Shown: positions 16,632 to 25,852, numbered from the stretch's first letter. The stretch is 64,000 bases of DNA from Marivita sp041725935 (GCA_041725935.1 JBGRQD010000001.1:333294-397293); one strand, 5' to 3'. Notes: generated by a model from the letters alone, not told the origin. Numbers and translations: made by a program.

Positions 16632-17771
16632 ATGGCCCTCGATGCGCCGACCCTCAATTCGCTTGGATTCGCCAAGCCGCCTGCGGAAACCCGCGTGGTC
16701 GTGGCCATGTCGGGCGGCGTGGATAGCTCGGTTGTCGCGGCGCAACTGGCCGAGGAAGGCTATGATGTCGTCGGCGTGACGCTCCAGCTTTACGACCACG
16801 GGGCGGCGCTGGCCAAGAAAGGCGCCTGCTGCGCCGGGCTGGACATCCACGATGCCCGCCGCGTGGCCGAAGACATGGGCTTTCCGCATTACGTGCTGGA
16901 TTACGAGAACATCTTCAAGGATGCGGTGATCGACGAATTCGCCGACAGCTATCTTGCGGGCGCGACACCAGTGCCCTGCATCCGCTGCAACGAGCGGGTG
17001 AAGTTCAAGGACCTGCTCAAGACCGCAAAGGATCTCGAGGCCGATTGCATGGCGACGGGCCATTACATCCAGCGCAAGATGGGCGAACACGGCCCCGAGC
17101 TGCACAGCGCCGAGGATGCAAACCGCGATCAGAGCTATTTCCTGTTCTCGACCACGCCGGAACAGCTTGATTACCTGCGCTTTCCGCTGGGCCACCTGCC
17201 CTCCAAGGACGCGACCCGCGAACTGGCGGCGCGATACGGCTTGCAAGTGGCCGACAAGCCCGACAGTCAGGACATCTGCTTTGTGCCCAATGGCAATTAC
17301 GCGCAGGTGATCGAGAAACTGCGCCCTGGCGCCGCTGAACCCGGCGAGATCGTACATGCCGATGGCCGCGTTATGGGCACGCATAACGGCGTCATCCGTT
17401 ACACCATCGGGCAGCGGCGCGGGCTGGGCATCGGCGGGCTGGACGAGCCGCTTTACGTGGTGCGGCTGGACGTGGATGCAAAGCAGGTGATCGTCGGGCC
17501 GAAAGACCTGCTGTCGACCCGCACGATCCCGGTGCGCGAGATCAACTGGCTGGGCGACACCCGTTTCGACAGCCAGCCCGAGTGGCATGTGTCGGTCAAG
17601 GTCCGCTCGACCCGCCCGCCGCGCGAGGCGATCATCCGGCCCCTGTCTGCGACCGAGGCCGAGGTGGAATTGCTGACCCCTGAAGAAGGTGTGTCCCCCG
17701 GCCAGGCCTGCGTGTTCTACCAGACCGAGGGCAGCCGCATCTTGGGCGGTGGCTGGATCTGGCGCGGCTGA
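16632..17771 (+). CDS. mnmA: tRNA-specific 2-thiouridylase MnmA
   Basis: 379 residues, full length. MnmA thiolates U34 of tRNA-Lys, -Glu and -Gln with sulfur relayed from a cysteine desulfurase. Seen: the PP-loop AMSGGVDSS (residues 25-33), the catalytic cysteine in TPVPCIRCNERVKF, the second cysteine in SQDICFVPNG, and the C-terminal barrel (TIGQRRGLGI ... SPGQACVFY). The ATG at 16632 gives a short N-terminal extension common in alphaproteobacteria. Divergent from sciP. Confidence 0.96.
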   Translation: MALDAPTLNSLGFAKPPAETRVVVAMSGGVDSSVVAAQLAEEGYDVVGVTLQLYDHGAALAKKGACCAGLDIHDARRVAEDMGFPHYVLDYENIFKDAVIDEFADSYLAGATPVPCIRCNERVKFKDLLKTAKDLEADCMATGHYIQRKMGEHGPELHSAEDANRDQSYFLFSTTPEQLDYLRFPLGHLPSKDATRELAARYGLQVADKPDSQDICFVPNGNYAQVIEKLRPGAAEPGEIVHADGRVMGTHNGVIRYTIGQRRGLGIGGLDEPLYVVRLDVDAKQVIVGPKDLLSTRTIPVREINWLGDTRFDSQPEWHVSVKVRSTRPPREAIIRPLSATEAEVELLTPEEGVSPGQACVFYQTEGSRILGGGWIWRG

Positions 17772-17840
17772 CGGAAAATCATTGCGTCCGGGCCGTGCAT
17801 CTTCGACGCTGAGGACGAGCAGCACAAAGACCCGTCCACC

Positions 17841-19631
17841 ATGCCTGACACTGCCAGCGCCCATGTCATCTGTATCGTGCCCAAGCTGGGTGCCAATGTG
17901 GGTGGCGGCAAAATCAACGCGGTCTTCACCCGAATGAACCTGCTGGCGGATCGGGACGGTACGCGGGTCACGCTGCTCAACCTGCAACACGGCTGCAACA
18001 ACAAGATTGCCTTTGCCGAACTGGTCGCGGCGGGGCGACTGGATCCTCGGATCACGCAGCAGTCGATCTACGAGATGTGTGCGCCGGATGGCCTGCCACG
18101 GCAAGACGCGCCTGCCCTGCCCGAATGGGACGACAGCAAGGCCCAGACCGGCCGGAAAGAGCGGATCACCTACCTCAAAGGCGGCACGCAGGTGATGCGC
18201 GACACCCTTGAGCAGACCGCTGCCGGAGTGATGACCACACGGCATATCCTGACCGACCCGAACCACGACATCCGGCTGAAATACCTGGACGGCCATCTGG
18301 TCGAAAGCCGCGACGCATATGGCGATGGGTGTATTGAGCGGACTGCTTTCGTCGCAGGGCAGCCGCGCTGCCGGTCCTTGCGCGAAAATGGGGCGCTGGT
18401 CGAGATAGAGGATTTCGCGCTGGGCCACGTTTTCAAAGAGGATGTCGCTCATCACCGCGCGCTGGTACAGCGGTATTTCCCGGAAGACGCGATCGTGTTT
18501 ATCGACGGTGTGACCTCGGCCTACCTGTCGCGGCCGATCCCGGCGCGCAAGGTGCTCTTCCTGCATGCCGACCACCGCAACCCCTCGGGCAAGATCGTGC
18601 CCCGGTCGCGCGGCTTGATCGAAGCGTTCGACGGCGACGCGATCGTCACGGCGACGAATGTGCATAAGGCGCGGTTGGAGTCGGATGTTGCGCACAAGGC
18701 CCCGATCCGGGTTATTCCGCATTTCTCCAACGTGCGCCGCGCGGCCACCGGCCCTCGCGCCCACATCTGCACCGTGTCGCGGCTCGAGTTGACGGGCAAA
18801 CCCATCCACCAATGCATCGAGGCCTTCGTGCGTGTGATGCACCTGATGCCGGACACCAACTACCTGATCTATGGCTCGGGGCTGGGCGAGGCGCGTTTGC
18901 GGCAATTGATCGACCATCATGATTGCGGCCACCGCGTGCACCTGATGGGCCACACCGCGAACGCGGCAGAGGTGTTCAGCCGAAGCCTGTTTTCGCTTGC
19001 CCCGACGACGACAGAAGGCTTCGGCCTTGCCCTGCTCGAATCGCTGAGCTGCGACTGCCCGGTTCTCAGCTATGACGTGGATTACGGACCACGCGAATTG
19101 ATCCGTCCGGGGCAGAATGGCGAGTTGGTGCAGCCCGGAGATATCGACGCCATCGCGGAGGCCATCGTCAAGCTGCACCACGACCGTGACCGTTATGCGG
19201 CAGGCTGTGCCGCCTCGGTCGAGCAGTATTCCTTCGACAGGTATCGCGACCGCTATCACCGCCTGATCGACGATCTCGTCTCAAACCGGTTCTTTTTCGA
19301 CCTGTCCGCCCGCGATCTCAAGGCCGAGGCCCTGCGCGCACTGGAAAAGGCTCCGGCGCAGCACCGGGACCGGCTGCTGGATGTCTATATCCACCAATGC
19401 CACCTGAGCCGCGATCTGGGCGGGATGTATCACGGGTTCCAGCAGAAGATCGCGCTGCACCCCCGCGACCAGCGCCCGATCGTGCGCTGCATCTGGCTGG
19501 CCCGCCGTCTGGGCCGCCCGGTGGAATGCCGCGCCCATCTGGGCCTGTTCGCAGAGCGGTTTCCCGAACAGCACGCGCAATTCGTCACTCGCTTTCCCGA
19601 TTTCCTCGAACTGGTGGACGGTCTGGCCTGA
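17841..19631 (+). CDS. GT4-type glycosyltransferase with C-terminal extension
   Basis: 596 residues. The middle and C-terminal GT-B fold is clear: SRLELTGKPIHQCIEAF, YLIYGSGLGEARL, VHLMGHTANAAEVFSRS and the E-x7-E motif in EGFGLALLESLSCDCPVL followed by DYGPRELI. The overall pattern resembles poly(glycerol-phosphate) glucosyltransferases (TagE/GtfA-like) of Gram-positives. Residues ~470-596 are a helical tail with no recognised domain. No polysaccharide cluster surrounds it, so the acceptor is unknown. It starts 69 bases after mnmA. Confidence 0.82.
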   Translation: MPDTASAHVICIVPKLGANVGGGKINAVFTRMNLLADRDGTRVTLLNLQHGCNNKIAFAELVAAGRLDPRITQQSIYEMCAPDGLPRQDAPALPEWDDSKAQTGRKERITYLKGGTQVMRDTLEQTAAGVMTTRHILTDPNHDIRLKYLDGHLVESRDAYGDGCIERTAFVAGQPRCRSLRENGALVEIEDFALGHVFKEDVAHHRALVQRYFPEDAIVFIDGVTSAYLSRPIPARKVLFLHADHRNPSGKIVPRSRGLIEAFDGDAIVTATNVHKARLESDVAHKAPIRVIPHFSNVRRAATGPRAHICTVSRLELTGKPIHQCIEAFVRVMHLMPDTNYLIYGSGLGEARLRQLIDHHDCGHRVHLMGHTANAAEVFSRSLFSLAPTTTEGFGLALLESLSCDCPVLSYDVDYGPRELIRPGQNGELVQPGDIDAIAEAIVKLHHDRDRYAAGCAASVEQYSFDRYRDRYHRLIDDLVSNRFFFDLSARDLKAEALRALEKAPAQHRDRLLDVYIHQCHLSRDLGGMYHGFQQKIALHPRDQRPIVRCIWLARRLGRPVECRAHLGLFAERFPEQHAQFVTRFPDFLELVDGLA

Positions 19632-19637
19632 GCCGCG

Positions 19638-20303
19638 TCAGAGGTTGCATTTGTCCCGCATGAAAGCCAGCGCCACCGACAGCCCGTCGGGCGCGATGCC
19701 ATGCGCGGTGCCTTTCATGATATGGGCGAACACGTCTTCCCAGCCCGCGTTCTGCAGCGCCTCTGCCGCGTCAGGCAGGGCTTGCGGCGGGACCACGTCA
19801 TCCTGATCGCCATGCACCAGCAGGATCGGAAAGCGGCTCTCCACTTCGTCGGCCAGCAGTTCCGGTGCCAGCAACCGTCCGGAAAAGGCCACCATCCCGG
19901 CAATCGGGTCTTCGCGGCGCGGCGCCACATGCAGGCCCATCATCGAGCCCTGGCTGAAGCCGAACAGCACCACCTGTTCGGGCAGCAGGTCTTCGTCCAC
20001 CATCAAAGCATCAAGAAAGGCGTTCAGATCGTTGACCGCGCTGGCCATGCCGGACATGGATTCCTCCTCCGACGACCCGTCAATCCACGGAATCGGAAAC
20101 CATTGAAACCCGAACGGTGCCCCTGCGCAGGCTTCGGGCGCGTCGGGCGCCACGAACAGTGTGTCGGGCAGGTGTTCGCCCATTGGATCGGCCAGCCCCA
20201 GAAGGTCCGCGCCATTGGCCCCGTAGCCGTGCAGAAACACCACGGCAGAGCGGATTTCACCGGATACCGGTTCCTTGCGACCTGCGTTCAACACCCGTGT
20301 CAT
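19638..20303 (-). CDS. Phospholipase/carboxylesterase-family hydrolase
   Basis: 221 residues from the ATG at 20303, which overlaps the stop of the glycosylase gene (ATGA). Alpha/beta-hydrolase of the carboxylesterase 2/YpfH group: oxyanion region VVFLHGYGANG, nucleophile LFGFSQGSMM, acid in LVHGDQDDVVPP and His in KGTAHGIAPDG. Cytoplasmic, no signal peptide. The natural ester substrate is unknown. It is the last gene of a tightly overlapping cobK-glycosylase-esterase run and meets the glycosyltransferase tail to tail 6 bases away. Confidence 0.9.
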   Translation of the reverse strand: MTRVLNAGRKEPVSGEIRSAVVFLHGYGANGADLLGLADPMGEHLPDTLFVAPDAPEACAGAPFGFQWFPIPWIDGSSEEESMSGMASAVNDLNAFLDALMVDEDLLPEQVVLFGFSQGSMMGLHVAPRREDPIAGMVAFSGRLLAPELLADEVESRFPILLVHGDQDDVVPPQALPDAAEALQNAGWEDVFAHIMKGTAHGIAPDGLSVALAFMRDKCNL

Positions 20304-20929
20304 GCGATCCCCTCTCGGTCTTTTGCCACATGGTAGTAGGCCCAGAGCGCGCGCGCCGCAACCGATCTCCAAGGGCTCCACGCCTCGGCCATTTGGCGCA
20401 GCGGCTTTTCCTTGGGGCGCTCGGGCAGATCGAACAGCATGCGGGCGCTTTCCTGCAGGGCCAGATCTCCCGGCGCGAACACATCCGCCCGGCCAAGCGA
20501 GAACATGGCGTAGATCTCGGCGGTCCAGACGCCGATGCCGGTCACGGCGGTCAGTGTCTTGATGACCTCGTCATTGGGCGCATCCCGTAGCGCGTCATAG
20601 TCGATCGATGCTTCGGCCAGTGCACAGGCATAGCGTGCTTTCTGGCGGCTCAGACCCAGATCGCGCAGGCCGTCGTGGTCGAACCGCAACACCGCGTCGG
20701 GCGTCACCGCGCCTGCCTCTTCGAGCTTGCCCCAGATCGCGCGGGCCGAGGCGACGCTGACCTGCTGGCTGACGATGGCACTGAGCAATTGCGCAAACCC
20801 GTCCGGCTTGCGCCGCAGCGGCAGCGGGCCAGTCTGTGCCAGCGCATGGGCAAAGCGCGGATCGGTCCGCGCCAGCCAGTCGGCGCCTTCGGCCACGCAA
20901 GCCTCCGTTTCGATCAGCCGTCCAACCAC
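20300..20929 (-). CDS. DNA-3-methyladenine glycosylase II (AlkA/HhH type)
   Basis: 209 residues from GTG 20929. The HhH-GPD fold is evident: FAQLLSAIVSQQVSVASARAIW in pieces, the helix-hairpin-helix LTAVTGIGVWTAEIYAM and the catalytic Asp in VFAPGDLALQ. It removes alkylated bases from DNA. The start overlaps the cobK coding end by 16 bases; the frame stays open far upstream but that part is antisense-type shadow of cobK. The stop overlaps the esterase ATG. Confidence 0.88.
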   Translation of the reverse strand: MVGRLIETEACVAEGADWLARTDPRFAHALAQTGPLPLRRKPDGFAQLLSAIVSQQVSVASARAIWGKLEEAGAVTPDAVLRFDHDGLRDLGLSRQKARYACALAEASIDYDALRDAPNDEVIKTLTAVTGIGVWTAEIYAMFSLGRADVFAPGDLALQESARMLFDLPERPKEKPLRQMAEAWSPWRSVAARALWAYYHVAKDREGIA

Positions 20930-21654
20930 ACGCGCTCTCCGATCCAGTCCAGTGCCGCATCGACCGATGCCACCACCGGCCCCGAGGTGATGCGCGGTCG
21001 TGCCACCATATAGACCGGCAGGCCCAACGCACGGGCTGCGGCGATCTTCGGCCAGCCACCCGGCCCTCCTGCGTTGCGGGTCAGCACAGCGTCGATCCGG
21101 AACCTGCGCATCAGTCCGATCTCCTGCAAAACGGTAAAAGGTGCTGTCCCGTGCAGGTAGCGGCCATGCGCCAGCGGGAACGGATCGGAATGCGCTGTCA
21201 GTTGCCGCACGAAGAGATGCGCGTGGCGCAGCGCCCGCATCTCGCGCAGCGCAGGCCGGCCCAGGGTGACCAGCACGCGAGACCCGGCGGGAATCGCCTG
21301 CGCTGCATCCCGCGCAGAGCGCAGGGGAACCCAGTGATCCCGCGGCATGGCCTGCCATTCCGGACGCACCAGCGTGACATGCGGCACGCGAGTCTGTGCC
21401 GCCACCTGTGCGCCCAATCTCAGACTGTCCAGATCGCAGGGATGTGGCGCGATCACCAGCGCCTCTGCCGCCTGCACCAGCTCGGACAGAGTTGCGCGGT
21501 CCGATCCAGCCTGCCCTGTCCTCCGGTCCCGCGCAGGCAACCAGAGCCGCGCACACGCACCCAGATGTGCTGCCAGATCACGCGCTTCAGCCGATCCGCC
21601 AAGGATCGCCACAGAGCCGTAGTTCGCCGCATTTGAGCCGTCGAAAACCGTCAT
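20914..21654 (-). CDS. cobK: Precorrin-6A/cobalt-precorrin-6A reductase
   Basis: 246 residues, normal for CobK/CbiJ, which reduces precorrin-6A with NADPH in cobalamin synthesis. Seen: VAILGGSAEARDLA, the LVIAPHPCD segment, RVLVTLGRPALREM and the family signature DAVLTRNAGGPGGWPKIAAARALGL (quoted in two parts: TRNAGG and KIAAARALGLPV). No other cob gene lies nearby, so it is detached from its pathway and instead overlaps a DNA glycosylase gene. Confidence 0.88.
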   Translation of the reverse strand: MTVFDGSNAANYGSVAILGGSAEARDLAAHLGACARLWLPARDRRTGQAGSDRATLSELVQAAEALVIAPHPCDLDSLRLGAQVAAQTRVPHVTLVRPEWQAMPRDHWVPLRSARDAAQAIPAGSRVLVTLGRPALREMRALRHAHLFVRQLTAHSDPFPLAHGRYLHGTAPFTVLQEIGLMRRFRIDAVLTRNAGGPGGWPKIAAARALGLPVYMVARPRITSGPVVASVDAALDWIGERVWLDG

Positions 21655-21730
21655 TCCAGCTGCTTACAAAACCGCCATTCGGGCGCAGGCACACTTGCAG
21701 GAATTTGAATTTGGGCATACGGCTTGCGAC

Positions 21731-22969
21731 ATGAGCACAATTGACCACGCCTCCCCCGACGACGCCACCGAAAACCGCCGCGCCAAGCGCAATGTGTTTG
21801 TCCTGGTTCTGGCCCAAGCCATCCTTGGCGCGCAAATGCCGATGCTGTTTACGGTGGGCGGTCTGGCCGGGCAGTCGCTGGCGTCAAACATCTGTTTCGC
21901 CACGCTGCCAATCTCGCTGATCGTGCTGGGGTCGATGGTCACGGCCACGCCAATTTCCGCCTTCATGCAGAAATACGGCCGCCGCGCCGGGTTCGCTGTG
22001 GGTGCTCTGGGCGGCGCGCTGGGCGGCGCCATCGGGGCTTACGGGCTTTATATCGCATCCTTCCCGGTCTTCCTGCTAGGCAGCTTCCTGACCGGCATCT
22101 ACATGTCGGCACAGGGCTTTTACCGTTTTGCCGCCGCAGACACCGCCACGGATGAATTTCGCCCCAAGGCGATTTCCTATGTCATGGCCGGAGGGCTTGC
22201 CGCTGCGGTGATCGGGCCGCAACTGGTCAAGGGAACCGCGGATTGGTATGTCGTGCCGTTCCTCGGCACCTATCTTGCCGCGATTGCGCTGAACGTCATC
22301 GGATCGACGCTGTTTCTCTTCCTCGACATTCCGAAACCCAAGGCGCCCCATGCCGACGATCCAAAGGGGCGCACGCGTTTGGAGCTGCTCAAGACGCCGC
22401 GCATCGCCGTGGCGATCATCTGCGCGATGGTGACCTATGCGCTGATGAACCTCGTCATGACCTCCACGCCCTTGGCCGTGGTTGGCTGTGGCTACACCGC
22501 CGGGAATGCGGCGGACATCGTGTCCGCCCATGTGCTGGCAATGTTCGCGCCGTCCTTCTTTACAGGACACCTGATCGTACGCTTCGGCGTGGAAAAGATC
22601 GTCGCCACGGGTTTGGTGATTCTTGCCGCAGCGGGGGCTGTCGCCCTGCAGGGCGTTGATATTGCGAACTTCTACATTGCGCTCATTTTGCTGGGCCTTG
22701 GCTGGAACTTCGGCTTCATCGGCGCGACAGCGATGCTGACCGCAGCGCATGAACCGCACGAGCGCGGCCGGGTGCAGGGCATGAACGATGTGCTGGTCTT
22801 CGGCGGTGTGACCCTCGCCTCGCTGGCCTCGGGAGGCTTGCTCAACTGTTCGGGCGGCACCCCGGTCGAAGGATGGAGCGCGGTGAACATGGCGATGGCG
22901 CCGTTCCTGATGCTGGCGGGTGGCGCGCTGATCTGGCTGATGTTCCAGCCCAAGGAACGGACGATCTGA
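21731..22969 (+). CDS. Major facilitator superfamily transporter
   Basis: 412 residues from the ATG at 21731, giving about 12 membrane helices. The intracellular loop MQKYGRRAGFAVGA is the MFS signature between helices 2 and 3; the later loop KTPRIAVAIICAMV and EPHERGRVQGMNDVLV are also typical. The substrate is not evident; similar roseobacter proteins are annotated only as MFS transporters. It is divergent from cobK (76 bases apart) and precedes a small lipoprotein gene. Confidence 0.9.
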   Translation: MSTIDHASPDDATENRRAKRNVFVLVLAQAILGAQMPMLFTVGGLAGQSLASNICFATLPISLIVLGSMVTATPISAFMQKYGRRAGFAVGALGGALGGAIGAYGLYIASFPVFLLGSFLTGIYMSAQGFYRFAAADTATDEFRPKAISYVMAGGLAAAVIGPQLVKGTADWYVVPFLGTYLAAIALNVIGSTLFLFLDIPKPKAPHADDPKGRTRLELLKTPRIAVAIICAMVTYALMNLVMTSTPLAVVGCGYTAGNAADIVSAHVLAMFAPSFFTGHLIVRFGVEKIVATGLVILAAAGAVALQGVDIANFYIALILLGLGWNFGFIGATAMLTAAHEPHERGRVQGMNDVLVFGGVTLASLASGGLLNCSGGTPVEGWSAVNMAMAPFLMLAGGALIWLMFQPKERTI

Positions 22970-23066
22970 TCGCTAAAATGCGACACAGTTTGCCCGGGCG
23001 CAGGTAGCTCTGCGTTAAGACCTTCCATGCATGGTCAAAGCATCTTTCACCAGAACGGTGCCTGCC

Positions 23067-23309
23067 ATGTTTCGATGTTTGCTCTTCGCCCTGCCCCTGC
23101 TTGCCGGATGCCAGCACTACGACAAGGCCGCGCATTTCGCGGTGGGTGCGGCGGTGTCCCATGTCGTGACGCAGGAAACCGGCAATCCGGCGGCGGGCTG
23201 TCTTGCCGCAATCGGTGTCGGGGTTCTCAAGGAATTGGTCGATGATGTGGGTGATCCGGCGGATATCATCGCCACTGGTCTGGGATGCAGCGTGGCACTT
23301 GCGTTCTGA
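23067..23309 (+). CDS. Small lipoprotein, YfiM-like
   Basis: 80 residues from the ATG at 23067 (a GTG-type extension upstream is less likely). Lipobox LLAGC with Cys15. The mature part reads DKAAHFAVGAAVSHVV, then two short hydrophobic Gly/Ala segments with KELVDDVGDPADIIATGLG, resembling the YfiM/DUF2279 pattern (DK.aHF.vG, GKE..D). Role unknown; probably envelope. It ends one base before the oppositely oriented phytoene-synthase-like gene. Confidence 0.75.
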   Translation: MFRCLLFALPLLAGCQHYDKAAHFAVGAAVSHVVTQETGNPAAGCLAAIGVGVLKELVDDVGDPADIIATGLGCSVALAF

Positions 23310-23310
23310 A

Positions 23311-24087
23311 TTACCAGCGCCCGGTTGCGGCCTGCCACATCAGGCGCAGCTTTTTGTACGCTTCGGCTAGGCCAAGCGTACCATCCGCCACGCGGCGCGG
23401 GTCGGACTTGGCCTGCCGCAGGATCGGAGCCGCCTGCCATGCCGCCAAGGTCACGGGCCGCGCAGCTTCCGGGATCGTGGCACGGGCCTGGCGGGAGTTT
23501 ACCAAACGGTCAAATCCTTGCGCAGCCAAGTCACGCACCGCCTCGGGTCGACCATCTACCAAGGGACGTCGCCCCTGCCGTTCCAACTCGGGCACTGCAC
23601 GCAGGAACTGCGCCAGCCCTGTCGCATAGCCCAGATCGGTCAGCGCTTTGGGCATGGTGCCGCCCAAGGCTTGCGACGCGGCCAGAAGCAGGGAGGCCGA
23701 TGTGTCTTCGATATAATTTGAAAATGCCGCCTGATCTTCAAACGGATCGCGATAAACATCCCAGAGCCGCGCCTGCGTCACGCGCTGCAATTGCCGCGCG
23801 GCCTCGGCGTCCAGCACATGCGCAAGCGAGGTCACAACCTCGTGCCGCCGCACCAGACCACCCGAGGCAATCTCTTCCAGCGCATCGGTCCACCATTGCA
23901 GCCGCATCTCGGCGATGATCGCTTCCTGCGTCAGCCACGGCGCGCGCGACACCTCGACGTTGAAGGCGTAGATCGGGAACAGCACCTTGCGCGCCTCGAC
24001 CGGGGCCGCCATCGTCGCGGCGAACCGGTCCGGATCGCCCCGTTCGACCAGCTGCGCACAGGCGATTAGGTCGGCATCGAAACTCAT
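23311..24087 (-). CDS. Squalene/phytoene synthase-family protein, probably non-catalytic
   Basis: 258 residues of all-helical squalene/phytoene-synthase fold. The two Asp-rich DxxxD metal motifs of true synthases are degraded: the first region reads LQWWTDALEE and the second YIEDTSASLLL. This looks like the NDUFAF6-type branch, whose mitochondrial members assist complex I assembly, rather than a carotenoid enzyme. No carotenoid gene is nearby. The ATG overlaps the cimA stop by 4 bases. Confidence 0.8.
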   Translation of the reverse strand: MSFDADLIACAQLVERGDPDRFAATMAAPVEARKVLFPIYAFNVEVSRAPWLTQEAIIAEMRLQWWTDALEEIASGGLVRRHEVVTSLAHVLDAEAARQLQRVTQARLWDVYRDPFEDQAAFSNYIEDTSASLLLAASQALGGTMPKALTDLGYATGLAQFLRAVPELERQGRRPLVDGRPEAVRDLAAQGFDRLVNSRQARATIPEAARPVTLAAWQAAPILRQAKSDPRRVADGTLGLAEAYKKLRLMWQAATGRW

Positions 24088-25703
24088 GCCGGCTGCACAT
24101 CCCGCACCAGTTTCCAGCGCACCGCATCCAGCAGCGCCTCGAAAGACGCGTCGATGATGTTGGCGCTCACCCCAACGGTGGACCAGCGCCGTCCCTGCCC
24201 GTCCTCACTGTCGATGATGACGCGGGTCACGGCCTCGGTGCCGCCTTGGGTGATGCGCACCTTGAAGTCGACCAGCCGCAGATCGTCGATCACATCCTGA
24301 TAGGGCCCCAGATCCTTGGCCAGCGCCTTGGACAGCGCGTTCACCGGACCGCGATCATTGCCCAGCTCGTCCATCGACTCACTGACCGACAGCTTCTTTT
24401 CCTCGCCGACCTTGACCACGACGACAGCCTCGGAATGCGAGATCATCTTGTTGTATTTGTTCTTGCGACGCTCGACCGTGACGCGGTAGCGCTTGACCTC
24501 GAAGAATTCGGGCAATTGGCCCAGTTCGTCGCGCGCCAGCAATTCAAAGCTCGCCTGTGCCGTGTCGTAGGAATAGCCTTCAGATTCGCGCGCCTTGATC
24601 CGGTCGAGGATGCGGGCCAGCGCCGGGTCCTTGTCCGGCACCTCGATCCCCGCCTCGGCCAATCGGCGGCGCAGGTTCGACTGGCCCGCCTGATTGGACA
24701 TCGGGATGATGCGGCGATTGCCCACCAGACCGGGCTCGATATGTTCGTAGGTCGAGGGGTCCTTGAGGATCGCGCTGGCATGCAGCCCGGCCTTGTGGGC
24801 AAAGGCGGACGACCCGACATAGGCCGACTGCTTGAGCGGGACGCGGTTGAGGATTTCGTCCAGCATGCGGCTGATCCGCGTCATGCCTTCAAGCGCCGCA
24901 ACCGTGACGCCGGTCTCAAAGGTGCTGGCGTAAGGTTCCTTGAGCAACAGCGTGGGGATCAGCGCCGTCAGGTTCGCGTTGCCGCAGCGTTCGCCCAGAC
25001 CGTTCAGCGTGCCCTGGATCTGCCGCGCGCCCGCATCGACAGCAGCGAGTGTGGCTGCAATGGCCATTTCGGTGTCGTTGTGGGTGTGGATGCCGACACG
25101 GTCGCCGGGAATACCCGAGGCGATCACGGCTTCGGTGATCCGGCCCACCTCGGATGGCAGCGTGCCACCATTGGTGTCGCAGAGCACGACCCAGCGCGCG
25201 CCCGCGTCATGGGCCGCGTGCAGGCAGGTCAGCGCGTAGTCGGGATTGGCTTTGTAGCCGTCAAAAAAGTGTTCCGCGTCGAACAGCGCCTCGCGTTTTT
25301 GCGACACGATATGCGCAACCGAGGCGCGGATGTTTTCGACGTTTTCGTCCAGCGTGATGCCAAGGGCGGCGGTGACGTGAAAATCATGGGTCTTGCCGAC
25401 AAGGCAGACCGATTTTGTGCCCGCGTTCATCACAGCCGCCAGCACGTCGTCGTTTTCCGCCGACCGGCCCGCCCGTTTGGTCATGCCAAATGCGGTGACG
25501 GTGGCCTTAGTGTGCCCGACCTCATCGAAAAACGCGGAGTCCGTGGGGTTCGCCCCCGGCCAACCGCCTTCGATATAGTCGATGCCAAGCGCGTCGAGCG
25601 CCTCGACGATGCGGAGTTTCTCGGGTGTCGAGAATTGCACGCCCTGCGTCTGCTGCCCGTCGCGCAGCGTGGTGTCGTAGAGGGTCAGGCGGGTTTTGGT
25701 CAT
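24084..25703 (-). CDS. cimA: (R)-citramalate synthase
   Basis: 539 residues, size of CimA, which condenses pyruvate and acetyl-CoA to citramalate for threonine-independent isoleucine synthesis. HMGL-like TIM barrel with DTTLRDGQQTQGV at the N-terminus, HTHNDTEMA metal site, NGLGERCGN, and an HAGLHASAI segment, then a LeuA-type allosteric dimer domain in the C-terminal third (PVNALSKAL ... GGTEAVTRVIID). Together with ilvBN at 39.7 kb the window carries two branched-chain steps. Coupled to the downstream gene by an ATGA overlap. Confidence 0.94.
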   Translation of the reverse strand: MTKTRLTLYDTTLRDGQQTQGVQFSTPEKLRIVEALDALGIDYIEGGWPGANPTDSAFFDEVGHTKATVTAFGMTKRAGRSAENDDVLAAVMNAGTKSVCLVGKTHDFHVTAALGITLDENVENIRASVAHIVSQKREALFDAEHFFDGYKANPDYALTCLHAAHDAGARWVVLCDTNGGTLPSEVGRITEAVIASGIPGDRVGIHTHNDTEMAIAATLAAVDAGARQIQGTLNGLGERCGNANLTALIPTLLLKEPYASTFETGVTVAALEGMTRISRMLDEILNRVPLKQSAYVGSSAFAHKAGLHASAILKDPSTYEHIEPGLVGNRRIIPMSNQAGQSNLRRRLAEAGIEVPDKDPALARILDRIKARESEGYSYDTAQASFELLARDELGQLPEFFEVKRYRVTVERRKNKYNKMISHSEAVVVVKVGEEKKLSVSESMDELGNDRGPVNALSKALAKDLGPYQDVIDDLRLVDFKVRITQGGTEAVTRVIIDSEDGQGRRWSTVGVSANIIDASFEALLDAVRWKLVRDVQPA

Positions 25704-25722
25704 GAGTTGGCCTTTGTGCAGA

Positions 25723-25852
25723 GGGCCGCGCCCGACCCTGGGTGGGCGCAGCTGTCGTTCGAATGTTGCGAGGCAACGTCACGCGCATGACGGTGGTTCG
25801 GAGCAAGCGGATAGCCAAAGCGCCCTCCCTGGGGGAGGGTCGGGCGCGGCCC
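25723..25852. repeat. Intergenic inverted-repeat element between cysS and cimA
   Basis: GGGCCGCGCCCGACCCT at 25723-25739 is matched perfectly by its reverse complement at 25836-25852, enclosing 96 bases. A further 7-bp hairpin (CCCGGCG/CGCCGGG) abuts it at 25850-25866. Both genes are on the minus strand, so the fold would lie in the cysS-cimA spacer RNA. It looks like a dispersed palindromic element rather than a terminator, since no T-run follows. Confidence 0.7.

Noticed and set aside
16545..19259. Very long open frame (about 900 codons) on the minus strand opposite the glycosyltransferase and mnmA
   Set aside because: It is antisense to two well-supported genes; the translated product is Arg/His/Gly-rich with no domain. 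High GC makes such open antisense frames common.
20930..21556. Extension of the glycosylase frame upstream to 21556 (418 codons in all)
   Set aside because: The extra part lies over cobK in another frame and has no similarity to any glycosylase; the GTG at 20929 gives the normal AlkA-type length.
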